Notes under the pieces: generated by a model
Told to the model about the DNA's origin: nothing
The model's input: the letters and a program-made list of their open reading frames with translations, nothing else
Database searches by the model: none
Part shown: one piece after another, positions 47,457 to 58,781 of the stretch
Layout of the letters: every line of letters begins with the position of its first letter
How positions within the stretch are numbered: position 1 is the first letter of the stretch
DNA from: Arsenophonus endosymbiont of Aleurodicus floccissimus
GTDB taxonomy: Bacteria > Pseudomonadota > Gammaproteobacteria > Enterobacterales > Enterobacteriaceae
Direction: 5' to 3'
Assembly: GCF_900343025.1 (NCBI RefSeq)
Contig: NZ_OUND01000006.1
Location: 1-64,000, forward strand
Length of the DNA: 64,000 nt
Made by a program: the position numbers and the translations under genes

Positions 47457-50400
47457 TGTTGAATGAAACCTCAGCGGAACAAGGAGCTATTGCGGTGATT
47501 GGCATGGCAATCAATGTCAGTCAATGTGCTGATCTGGTAACGTTTTGGCGTGCTGTTATGGATTCTAGCGAGTTGGTCGAACGTGACAAACCTTCAATCA
47601 CCACTAATAGTGAAGATGAAGAGCGTAAAGTGACAGTACGTTTCTCCTTATTAGGTATTTTTGACTTCGATCCAAATTGGTTTAGTATTTCGCCACAAGA
47701 GGGGAAACGCATGGATCCACAACAACGTCATTTGTTGATGAGTGTAGTACAGGCGTTAGAAAATCCTGGCTATAGTAGCAGGGAAGATTTGGCGTCTGTT
47801 GGCATCGTAGCCAGTACAGGTGATGCCTTTTACCAACGCTGGTTAGAGCGTAGAAATTATGCGGAAAATCACAATAGCGATCCTTTTTCCTTGGGTTTAT
47901 CTTATCAAAAGGATTTTTTGGCGACTAAGGTGGCTTATTATCTAGGCTTGCGGGGCCCTGCGCTGACGGTACAAACTGGATGTTCAAGCTCTTTAGTGGC
48001 CGTGCATCAGGCATGCAATGCACTAAATATGGGTGATGCTGAAATGATGGTGGTGGCTGGTGTCAATATCGATCCTGATGCAGTACAGGGATATAAATGG
48101 ACACCTGGCCATATCTTCTCTAAACAAGGTAGCACTAATCCGTTCAGTGATATGGCGGATGGCCCGTTGGCGACTAATGCGTGTGGCGCAGTGATCCTCA
48201 AACCATTGGCGGCAGCTCGACGCGATAATGACCGCATTTATGCCGTTATCAGCGGCAGTGCAATTAACAATGATGGTCGTGATAAAGCAGGATATACCGC
48301 GCCTTCTGTTGCTGGTTAGGCAAAGGTGATTAATTTGGCACTCGCACGTGCTGGAATAACTGCCGATCAAATTGGTTATGTTGAAGCTCACGGCACGGCA
48401 ACACCGCTGGGTGATCCGATCGAAATTGCTGCATTTAGCCGAGCATTCTTATCGACAACGAGTAAAACGGGTTTCTGCCATATCGCCTCGGTAAAAAGTT
48501 AGCTTGGTCACCCTGGTCCAGCTGCTGGTATCTTAGGGCTGATCCGTGCTGCTTTGGCGCTCTATCATCAGGTACTGCCTGCTAACGTAGGCTATGAGCG
48601 CGCTAATCCATTGCTAGAAATAGATAAAACACCGTTCACTACCATTGCCACCAGTCGCCAGTGGAATAGTGAAGAGCTAAGCTATGCTGGTGTTAGTAGT
48701 TTTGGTATGGGTGGTACCAATGCGCCTCTTATCTTACGTGAGCCACAGCAGCAGGAGCGCTGCGCGCATTCAGTTAAGCAAGCAGGGATCTGTCTGGCGC
48801 CATTATCTACCTTTACGCCGCAGGCATTGCAACGGCTTATCGTTCAATTGTTGAATGTCATGCGCACCTCTTCACTGGATTTATCTATCCTCTGCGTACG
48901 TTTATCACTACATAAACCACAATCAATACGCTATCTCGGTATATGGAACTAGCTTGGTAAAGCGCAGGCAGAAATGGAAAGTTGGTTAACCCAGGGACAA
49001 AATAGCCAGCAGATATTGCGGCGGATTGATAGACTACAAAACAGCCAGCAGCTGTCGTCTATTCAGGCTCAGCAGTGTCGCGATTGGTTGTTGGATGATG
49101 AAAGTAGTTGGCCAATCAGTCGAGTGAATAATCATCCGGCAAGCTGGCAGTTTTCTATTACCAACTTTGCCTGCGCCCCTTTTATGTTACTTCCTACAGG
49201 AGTTCCTGCAAAGCTACCCACTAAACAATGGCGTTACACTCCTTGCTGGCAAGTGGCAGTGCAGCCTAAGATGGCGGTTGCCGATCTCTGCCTGGTTATT
49301 GGCAGATTGCCCGATAATGTGCAGCTGACTGCTCATCAGGTGCGGGTGTTATCAGTAGAAGAAAAATCCGATCAACTATTACAGCAGGCAGCAAACACTG
49401 CTGGTAATGTACAAATTCTGTGGGTTTCTTCTGTTGGCGAGTGCGCTGTTGAACTGTTGCTGAGTCTCACTGATATCGTACAGGCTGCTAGCAAGTGGCT
49501 GCCGAATCGCACGCTAGAATTGGATCTGCTCACTGTTAGTGCATTGAGTACGACAGTGGGGGAAGCGGTACTACCTGAACAGGCGATGTTAACCAGTACA
49601 CTGAATGTTATTATGCAGGAACACCCACAGATACATTGTGCCTTTCTTGATTGTTCTGTTGATAGTCCGACTGTCGCTATCGGATATGGTCTGAGTCAGC
49701 ATGATATGGTACATGCATGGCGCAGGAAGGGATGGTTAAAGCTAAGCTATCAGCCGTTGACAGAGCAACCACTGCATCAGTTATCCACGCTGCTGCCATC
49801 AGGCATTTATCTTGTTAGGTGGCAGCGGTGGCATCGGTCAGGCATTGGTACAGGCCATTGCTGCCATTACCCCTCATAGCCAATTTGTTCTTGTTTCACG
49901 CTGTGTAAATAAAGAGCCTGTCGCTTTGCATTTGGCTGGCCAATGTGAGTACGAATCGCTGAGTTGCGATATCACTAACATAGCCGAGGTACAATCACTA
50001 ACGCACTTGTTGCAAGAGCGTTATAGCCCCATATACAGGGGATTTTACATTGTGCCGGCGGGGGCGCTTATTGCCCGTCATCAGTGTGCCGAAGATTTTG
50101 TCGTTGTTGAGGAAAAAATTCGTAGCTGCGACGCGCTGGAAATTCTGCAGGCACTTGAGTCGCGTTGGATTATCTGCGCTTCCTCTATGTCGGCTATCCA
50201 TGGTGGTGTTGGACAGCTTAGTTATGCTTGTACTAACGGATATCTGGCAGGATGGTGGTATGTCAGTGCAGGAGCTTCCTGCTGGACTGTGTCGTCATGA
50301 TAATCTGCTGCATTTGAGTACCGGTCGGTATCACTCGTCGTGAGGGGGCTGAAATGCTTTATCAAACCATGAGTACACCGCAGACTCAGCAACTGGTGTG

Positions 50401-51532
50401 TACAACCGGTTTTACTAAATCCCGCTGGTTTTATTAACTTTTATTAACAGCACATACCATCCCGTCTACCTATGGCTGCCAGCTCTGATCTAGCGGATAA
50501 ATTTTCATTACCGTTGATTCGAAAACTGTACGCGGAACATCTTGGTATTGAAGAGAGTGACAATAATACTTCCTGGGAGAGTATGGGCGGTGACAGTATT
50601 CAGGCGCTGGATTTACTCGATGAATTGAATACCAAATCTCCCAGCCCATTTACGCTTGCTGAATTTATGCAACTGGATACACCTGAGGCACTTTACCGTT
50701 TTATTACTGAGATACGGCTACCGCCAAACCATCGCAGCAGGTCAGCAAGATGGCTGTGGCTCAGATGGTTTTACTTCACCCGATTGGTGGAGATCTCTTA
50801 GCCTACAGGGAAATGTTGAAGATGCTCGATAGCCGGGTCAGTGTTATTTAGATCCAGGATCCTATGTTAGATGGACAGGTACTAGTAGAAGATACACTTG
50901 TTGAACAAGTTGCAGTTTACTGCCGCCAGGTATTGCCGCAGCTGAAAGACAACTGTCCCCTGATAGTTGTGGGATGGTCATTTGGTGCACTGCTGGCCTA
51001 TCAAATGGTGGCTATGTCAGAATTACAGAGCAAAAAACCGGTTTTAATCATGATAGATCCGCCAGCTGCGTACTCATGGCAAACGCTACCAACAAATGAC
51101 TGCCAATTGCATGGGTTTGCCAAGGAACTGAATTACAAACTGCATGAAATTACTCTGCCACAGGTGAAACTTTTGATGATGGGTAAAGCTAGCGAAGGGT
51201 TGGATTTGTCGCTTTTTACCCGGAATTATGTAGCTAATCTGCTACAAGCTTTCCGACGTAATCTCACGTGCTTGCGCAGTTTCATTCCAGGTTGCCCACC
51301 GCAAGTAATGACCTATCTGCTTTATGCGAGTCAAAGCCAACAGGCGATGCAGTTCTGGCATCAGCAACTTAAAACAGCCGAGTGTATTTGTATTGAAGGT
51401 AACCACTACTCAATTTTGAATAGTAATAACGGGAAAGAACTATTCAGTCAACTAAACCGAATTATCGCGATTGTAATCAACGCTAGAGCCGTGACTGTAT
51501 ATTCGCATAGCATCGAGCATGCAGTAACTTAA
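47457..51532 (+). pseudogene. polyketide synthase, KS-KR-ACP-TE without AT, degraded
   Basis: The ketosynthase (47490-48750) has its active-site Cys in VQTGCSSSLVAVH, His in VEAHGTATPLGDP, and the second His in LGHPGPAAG. A post-KS linker is followed directly by the ketoreductase structural half and then its NADPH fold (LGGSGGIGQALVQA, near 49812) with catalytic Ser and Tyr in CASSMSAI and LSYACTNGYL. A carrier protein (WESMGGDSIQALDLLDEL, near 50590) and thioesterase (VVGWSFGALLAYQM, near 50965; GNHYSIL) follow. No acyltransferase is present. Lesions: TAG 48317-48319 (Gln of a conserved VxGQ), TAG after SVKS near 48500, TAG near 48950, and shifts near 49815, 50270 and 50760. An ATG at 47414 in the same frame overlaps the previous gene and is an alternative start. 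Confidence 0.91.
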
Positions 51533-51871
51533 CTTCCGAGGGATAGCCTTTCTTGGGAAACCAATCAGTGTTGACGGCAGAAGTGCACAACAAATCTCGG
51601 CAACACTGGTTTGCTATCTAAACGGTTTGCTTTGCGCGGCAAATATAGCGCTGGATGCAGCCTTACAAATAGTACAGCGAAAAGAAAGGCTATCGGTTAA
51701 AAAAGAGTAATGCGAGCAGCATATACCAGCTGACCCGAAAAGAAATAGTGAAGCAACATAAAACTTTCGCTGCAGATAAAAAATGAATCATTTTTAACCT
51801 GTTATTGATAATAGCGGGATTAATTGTTTTATGGCGTTTTATTTTGTTGGTTATTAGCGATGGTTTGTTAA
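51533..51871 (+). other. spacer with a short unexplained open stretch
   Basis: A 51-codon open stretch (51555-51710, beginning GKPISVDGRSAQQISATLVC, ending RKERLSVKKE) sits between the polyketide synthase and the phosphopantetheinyl transferase. It has no start codon in a good context and no family I recognise; it may be the tail of a lost accessory gene of the cluster. The rest is non-coding. Confidence 0.35.
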
Positions 51872-52574
51872 ATGCTTACTTCAATCACGACAGGCTCAAT
51901 GCCGCCTTTTATTCGATCTTTTGAGGTGGGGGCGATTACCTCTTTACCTGGTCTGTGTTACTGCTTGTTCAATTTTGATATTCGCTGTTATCAGGACGCA
52001 TTGTTTACCTATTTTGCTATTCCTTTTCCGCAAACGTTGAGTTCAGCGGTTGTTAAACGTCGAGCAGAATATATTGCAGTACGATATGCGGCTAAAATAC
52101 TGCTACGAACTGCAGGATGTAATAACACACTCGGTATTGGGCAGGATCGTGCGCCAGCTTGGCTATCAGGATGGTGTGGTAGCCTGTCCCATACCGATGG
52201 ACATGCTATCGCACTAGTATCGCCACAGGAAGCCGACCTGATACCGGGTGTCGATATCGAAACTAACAATAAGGCAGACCGCAAATCTTTTTTCTTCGTT
52301 GGATGAACAAGCACTACTGGCAGATAGTGGTATTGATTATGAAATAGCATTATTAGTTACGTTTTCTGCCAAAGAAAGTTTATTCAAGGCGCTCTACCCT
52401 GAGGTCAGGTATTTTTTTGGTTTTGAAGCAGCCAGGGTTTGTAAAATAGACATTTTACATCAACGAATTACGTTGGAATTGACACAAACACTTACCCAAA
52501 ATCGTACAAAAGGTAGCCAGATAGCAGGTTATTATGTAATGCGGGGCAACCAGGTTATTACTTTATTTGCGTGA
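51872..52574 (+). pseudogene. EntD/Sfp-type 4'-phosphopantetheinyl transferase, frameshifted
   Basis: This enzyme would add phosphopantetheine to the carrier proteins of the synthases upstream. Motifs: a P2-like GSLSHTDGHAIALVSP, magnesium-binding IPGVDIE, and FSAKESLFKALYP (the W/F-S-x-KE-x-x-x-KA signature). The basic RRAEYIAVRYAAKILL region before them is typical of the EntD branch. A shift at about 52290 splits the gene between GVDIE and FSAKES. Start and end are taken from the first and last open segments. It is the last gene of the cluster. Confidence 0.9.
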
Positions 52575-53048
52575 AATATAATTGTTTTATCTCCAGATAA
52601 TAACGCTTAATTTAGCTGTAAATAGCAGAAATTTTTTAGCTGGCTCTAATTTGAGAGGAAAACTTGATTAAGAGAGAACAACAGATGTACAAAATAATAT
52701 TATGAAAATTTATTTATCAGTATTGATGGGGACTTTATTGTTTCTAAATCAAAAGACAGTAAAGTAATTGGAAATTGAAAGTACTATAGCAAATCTATCA
52801 TCTTGTATGTCACAGTGCTTATAGATATAATCATAAATGTGGAATAAAAATCCGCACTAATAAATTTATTCATTTAAATCTATCAACTAATTAATCTATA
52901 TAATATTTTACCCAATAGGAATAAAGAGTTTTTGTTTGTGTTGTAACATATTTAGTTGAGAATAATACTGATAAGGCAAATTCTTATGATTGTCAGTCAC
53001 ACAAAAGATGGGTTTTATAGCAATTTATTTCGAGGATAGGATGATACT
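52575..53048. other. non-coding stretch between PPTase and beta-lactamase remnants
   Basis: About 470 bp, AT-rich, with no supported ORF, repeat or RNA. Base composition returns to that of the host here. Confidence 0.5.
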
Positions 53049-53938
53049 ATGTTTTTCAAACATCGAATAAAATCTGTTAGGTTGATATTGTTTATTACTG
53101 CCATCTGTAGTAATGCAAATGCTTATACGATTAATCAAACTGCGCTTGTTAATATTGTTAAGCAAGAAGAAAAAAAACTAAATTCTCGTATTGGTGTTGC
53201 TATTATTGATGCAGCTAATAATGTTATGGTAAGTTATCGAGGTAATAAAAGATTTCCTCTAAATAGCACCTTTAAAGCGTTGCTATGTTGTATGTTGTTA
53301 AACCAAGTAGATAACGGAAAAATAGTATTGACGGAAAGTGTCCAGTTTGAGAAATGACAACCAGTTACTCACTCTCCCGTGACAGAAAAATTTATCGCTC
53401 CTTTAGCGATGAACTGGCAACAATTATGTGGTGCAGCTATTAGTTACAGTGATAATACAGCAGCTAATCTCATTGAGAAAAAGGTGGGAGGGCCGACAAG
53501 TTTTACCCGTTTCTTACGCAGTATAGGTGATAGGTTACCCGGCTTGATCGCTTTGAACCTGAATTAAATAGCGCTATACCGGTTGATAAGCGAGATACTA
53601 CAACTCCGGTGGCTATTGCAAAACATTAAAAATTCGTGCTTGGTGATGCGTTGCAGCCTTCATCATGTCAGCAATTAAGGCAGTGGATGGAACATGACAA
53701 AGTTGCGAATGCGTTATTCCGTTCTGTTCTGCCAGCACAGTGGAAAATTGCCGATAAAACGGGTACAGGAGATTATGGCTCCAGATCGATTATTAGTCTT
53801 GTTTGGCCAGAAAAACGCCAACCGCTAATCGTCTCTGTCTACATTACACGAACAAAAGCAACTTTAGCGCAAAGTAATGAAGCCATTGCTCGCATTGGTA
53901 AAGCAATATTTTCCGCAACAGATAAGAAAAATCAGTAA
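53049..53938 (+). pseudogene. class A beta-lactamase, degraded
   Basis: A serine beta-lactamase that would hydrolyse penicillins/cephalosporins in the periplasm. A signal peptide is visible (SVRLILFITAICSNANA). Catalytic motifs are all present if frames are joined: STFK (Ser70-xx-Lys73), YSDN (Ser130-Asp-Asn132), the omega-loop FEPELN (Glu166) and DKTGTGDYGS (Lys234-Thr-Gly). A TGA at about 53355-53357 (after VQFEK), a shift near 53535, and a TAA near 53627 inactivate it. Which chromosomal class A subgroup it belongs to cannot be told by eye. Confidence 0.93.
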
Positions 53939-53999
53939 CATTATCTATAATACCTTGTACCAGAAAAGGTGTTTTAGTTACCGACTTGATTAAAAAAAC

Positions 54000-55005
54000 T
54001 TACACGTTACAGTTGATTTTAGCTATTTTTTTAGCCAGCCAAAGTGATTTTGTACTCCAAAAAATGATATCGGTACCGAGATAATTTTCAGCAAATTGTA
54101 CAAACTCGTCTTTGCTGAATGGCTTACCAGTCTTTTTATTTATATAGGTTAAGGTTGTGGCTCCTGCACCGGCCATGGCAAAAAGTGTTAATTTATTTTT
54201 ATATTTATTAAAAAATGGGTATGAATTTTTCATTTGTGCCTTACTGTTGGGTATAATATCCGGCCCACCGAGACCAATGTTATTAACACTGGTGAACTTG
54301 AATAATTGACTCATATAAGTTTGGTCATTGTTCCATTCGCACGGCCAGAAATGTACATATTGTACTACATATGATTTAGTAAACACTTTTCGTGCAAAGT
54401 GTGATATTTGTTATTTCACTGGCAAAGTAATTATCACAGCTAAATCCCTTAGGCTGTGCTTTCTCATCCAAATCAATGGCGGTTTCAGGTAAGTTTATTC
54501 CATATACCTGGCCATCAAAACGCTTAGCAAGTACAGCCAATAAAGCTTTATAACGGTGACGTACCGCAGGATCCCATTGCCGTGCTACCCAACCAGAGCC
54601 AACAATGTCCCCCTCCCCTGGATTGTCAAATTGCGGTGACTGCCCACCGTTATAAACCGGATCATTCAACAGATAATCAGGAACGTATCAGGCGTTCGGC
54701 TCGAAAAATCGATCTTGGATCTGGATAAATAATTTTTTGCTTGCTTGGTGTGTACCAGACCTTTTCAATTTTCGAGAAATCGTATTTGTCCTTCTCGGGT
54801 TCGAGCAAATGCCAATTGTAAAGAATTTGTCCGCCGTGAATGTCGCTACGCGCTAAGATAGCTGATACCGATTCGAAATCACCTGCACTGGTATAATGAA
54901 GTTTTTAGGCTCTTTAGCTAAGGCTGATAGGGGCGTTGCGATAGTTAGGCTAACGGCTATGATGATGAGTTTTTTTCTCATTTGTTTTTTGATGGTAGGA
55001 AACAT
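54000..55005 (-). pseudogene. secreted TIM-barrel glycosidase-like protein, degraded
   Basis: The start has a signal peptide (KKLIIIAVSLTIATPLSALAK). In other frames follow HGGQILYNWHLLEPEKDKYDFSKIE, which is the beta-strand/loop pattern seen early in (beta/alpha)8 glycoside hydrolases, then SGWVARQWDPAVRHRYKALLAVLAKRFDGQVYGINLPETAID, where Asn-Leu-Pro-Glu-Thr may carry the catalytic Glu after strand 4, and FWPCEWNND with a C-terminal half. Frameshifts occur near 54900, 54690 and 54400. The specific enzyme activity is not recognisable; family assignment is by pattern only. Confidence 0.6.
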
Positions 55006-55978
55006 GATATCCACACGTTCATTATTTGTAAGTCAAAATTTAGCATAAAAGAATACCTGAGACGCGTTATGTTTTTAATTCGCGGCAACACGCTTTAGTT
55101 TAATAGGCAGCAGCAAGATAATTTTACCAGTATTAGATGAAAGAAAATCCTGATTGTTACTGAACAAAGAGCAATTAATATTACTATGAAAATTTATTGT
55201 GAGGTATTTAGAAGTTGGGTAAATATAACGATATTAAATGATTAATGTTCATTATTGATTTTGGTGATCTTTACTAAAACCATAATCGCCACATTAACTT
55301 GATAAGGTAGCAGAGGGGTAATTGTTGTAATCAACATTGTCGCCACTATTAAATCATTAGTATAACTAATAAATATAAGCAACAAATTTTTATTAAGTAC
55401 AAAAAATATGCTAATTCTTTTTTACTATTGGTGAGTATAAAGTAATCCCTTTTTGTTTAATTAAGTATAAAAATATAGAATATTATTTTTATTTTTTTTA
55501 TTAAAAATAAAATTTTTTTCAGAATAAAAAACTAAATATTCATTTATGGAGTTTATATTTCTTTACACTATTAATAGATTTTTGATAGGGTAATTTTACA
55601 ATTTTACTTACTTCTATAGGATAGAGTAGTTATATGATTGCTCGTTTTTTACTCAAGCGGGGGCAAGTAGCTTTACGCTGGTAAATTAAAGTAGGGTTAA
55701 TGGAAAGCATAGCAAGAATATTTTTGTTTTAGTGTCAGGGAGTGATTTTGTGAGCGTTTTTTGCTGTTTTCTCATCGTAATGAAAACTTGTTTATCGATA
55801 TTTGAACTTAAATTTTTATTATATTTTTTCTTGATAAATAAATTATTAAATAATGTCATCCAGATTAATTATTTTGAAAATTTATTTTATCTAAATGTTT
55901 TTCTTTTAGATGATAAACAAAATTATTAGATTAATATTGCTGTTGGGTAATATCGATGAATGTTTTTTACATTGATTA
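55006..55978. other. long non-coding, very AT-rich stretch
   Basis: About 970 bp without a supported gene. A fragment near 55634-55690 starting MIARFLLKRGQVALRW and a tail just before the MMPL gene (LILLLGNIDECFLH, about 55925-55970) could be the last traces of a preceding gene, but I cannot assign them. Confidence 0.45.
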
Positions 55979-58287
55979 ATGATGAATAACCCATTTCTGC
56001 CTAATAAATTTTTGCACTGTGGTGCAGTGATATGGTTTTTTATTTGTTTGTTGTTAATAGTATTATTAGCATTGCTACCTAATGTACGATTTAGCGCCAA
56101 TATTTCAACATGGTTACCGCAAAAAAATTAAACGATTTCACCGCCTCGCTTGACAATGATTTTATGCAGCCGTTCGAGTGACATCTAATGTGGTTGATAA
56201 GTCCGAGCAAACAGCCAGATCCATCTGCTGCAGAACATTGGTTAGCATCGCTGCGTCTTGAACCCGGTATTAGTTATGTTAAAGGCCCAATTGATATTGA
56301 ACGGCGGAAACAATTAGAAGAAAGCGTTCTTTCTGATTGTCGTGAAGGTGAACAACTTCCTGGGGAACGAGTATTTAAAAATCATAATAATGCGCATGCT
56401 CAGTGGATAATGTCTCAAATTTATGACGTTTTTTCTGATAATAACAAAAATTCTATCATTGATCCCCCAATACTTATGCCTAATACGTGGCAAAAGTTAG
56501 CACAAAATACTAGTCAATTATGTCTACAAAATGGCTGGATTATAATACAAGATTATCACGGGCAATATTGGTATCTGATTTATGGAGAGCTGATAGATTC
56601 ATCTTTTAGTATGCATAAGATTGATCAGTTAGTAACAAATTTAGAAGCACAAGCGAAACAATTTACGGTTGATTATCCTCAGATACAAATTTTATCACGT
56701 GGTACTATGCTGTATAGTGATTATAAGAACCAGCAGATAGAACAGGATATTTTTATTTTTGGCACTATTGCCGTACTAGGTATGGGGTCACTAATATTGA
56801 TTGTTTTTCGTTCTCTTCAATCATTATTACTTTGTTTTTTATCAGTTGGTATTGGTGTGCTAGTTGCTAGTATTACTACGTTATTCGTTTTTGGTGAATT
56901 ATATTTGATTACGTTAGTAATGAATATAAGCATTATAGGACTATCTGTAAACTATCCCCTTTACTATCTTACATAACGGATGCTTTATAGCTATAAAACA
57001 GATCCTTGGCAAAGTCTTTAAAAAATACAAGCGACATGATTATTAGTACTTATTACTACTATAACTGCTTATATTATTATGATGTTTACGCCATTTCCTG
57101 AAATTTGCTAAATAGTATTTTTTTCTGCGGCAAGTTTTATTGGCTCATATTTAACGGTTGTTTTTTGGTTTCCATGGTTAAGTCGTGGCATACCAGTAAG
57201 AATAATACTAGCTAAGACTTTCATGTCGCTCTGGTTTAGAGCTTGGCAACGATACAAAATGTTACGTATTGGATTACCACTTTTGTGGGTGTAGTGTCAT
57301 TAAGTGGATTGGCAATGTTTAAAATTAATGATGATGCATCTTTGCTTCAGGTATTGCCCTCAGTAATTTTATCTCAGGAAGTTATCATAAGTTTAACCAG
57401 TAACAATAATGATCAAAAATGGTTTGTAATCTATGGTGATAATTCTAAAGGAACATTTAAGCGTCTTAAAGCTTTTATTATGAAACTTAATATAGCGAAA
57501 AAACGTGGTTGGTTGACAAATTATAATCTTATTCCGTTTGATTCAGAACAAAATCAATATCCCGATACGGCCTTTATTCGAGATCTTACTATAATAGAAG
57601 ACCAAGCCAGTCATTATACAGTTAATATGTTAGAAAAATTAAAGATGACTGTAGTGCTAAATAAAATTGAGTAAAATGCTGAAAATTCAGTCAGTGACAG
57701 TTGGTGTTTGATATGGATAACTTTGGCGGATGGTAGAAATGGTATTTTGATTCCGGTAGATGGCGTCAAAAATAGTGTTGCACCTTCAGCATTAGCAGAA
57801 GCGCTTCCAGGGGTAGTATAGTATTTAGTGAAGTATTTACACTATATTGTATGATTATTGCGGGATTGCTATTCGCGGCACTTGGAGTGATTGCTGCCTG
57901 TATGATAGCTAAATTGGGCCTATGTCTATGTCATGGGATGATTAGTTTATTACCTTCAATATTGTCATTAATCAGTAGCCTTGCCATGCTTGCGTTTACT
58001 GGGCACTGTCTAAATATTTTTTCGTTATTAGCTTTGGTTTTAGTGCTGGGTATTTGTGTTAATTATACATTTTTTTGAGTAACGCTAATAATGAACCACT
58101 TAACTCTTTATTTACTATTACGCTAATTATGATAACAACACTTTTGATGTTAAGTGTACTAATTTTTAGTAATAGCTTAACAATTAGTAGTTTTGGTATT
58201 GTTTTATGTAGTGGGATTTTTGTTGCGTATATATTATCACCAATGGTGATGTTTAAATGTAAAGAAAAAAATCACTATAAAATTTAG
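55979..58287 (+). pseudogene. MMPL-family exporter (aryl-polyene/xanthomonadin type), degraded
   Basis: RND-superfamily membrane protein. The first membrane segment (AVIWFFICLLLIVLLALLPNVRFSANISTWLPQ) is followed by a periplasmic loop of about 200 residues and a membrane block (IFIFGTIAVLGMGSLILIVFRSLQSLLLCFLSVGIGVLVAS..TTLFVFGELYLITLVM-ISIIGLSVNYPLYYLT). A second periplasmic loop and second membrane block (IIAGLLFAALGVIAA, SLLALVLVLGICVNYTFF) follow. The short GLSVDYPLYYLT-like motif is typical of exporters encoded in aryl-polyene clusters. Stops at about 56150, 56974, 57020, 57108, 57672, 57820 and 58076. No other genes of an aryl-polyene cluster are recognisable around it. Confidence 0.82.
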
Positions 58288-58781
58288 GATTCAATTTTTT
58301 TGAATATTATTTTTTATTTATCATATTGTTATGTTCTTTATTTGGCCGCATTCAGAAACTATTGACACCATAAATTTTTAATTCCAACCTAATTTACTAT
58401 TAACTAAAACCGCGATAATATTAAATTTTTGTTGATATAAATCTTTTTGCTAAGCAGATTTCGAATGCCATACAAGTTATTGCATCGTTTCAGGAATTAA
58501 ATTCATTTTATTCTGTTGAGAAATGTTTTTATAGTATTGATACTTCGCGGTATAAATAAAAGATAAATATCGCGCATTACTTAGAAAGTATAATTATTTT
58601 ATTACATTAGTGTTTATTAACCGCCATGAAGTAGCCATTAATTTATTTATTTCTAGAATGGAGCAAAATATAGCACTTATCGTTGTATACAGTGAAAGTT
58701 CTAAAAATTATTTAGAGTGGGATAATTGTTTGTTACAAGATATTAAATTACATGTTTTCATGAAATTTTAGGGGATAAATA
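58288..58781 (+). other. spacer with a short ORF upstream of the SGNH gene
   Basis: About 490 bp. A 37-codon ORF (58658-58771, starting MEQNIALIVVYSESSKNYLE) ends 10 bp before the next gene. The open frame continues upstream of its ATG to about 58610, so it may be the tail of a lost gene rather than a small protein. No other feature is seen. Confidence 0.35.

Noticed and set aside
55732..55929. 65-codon ORF upstream of the MMPL gene
   Set aside because: Low-complexity, Phe/Leu/Asn-rich translation of AT-rich DNA without ribosome-binding site or homology.
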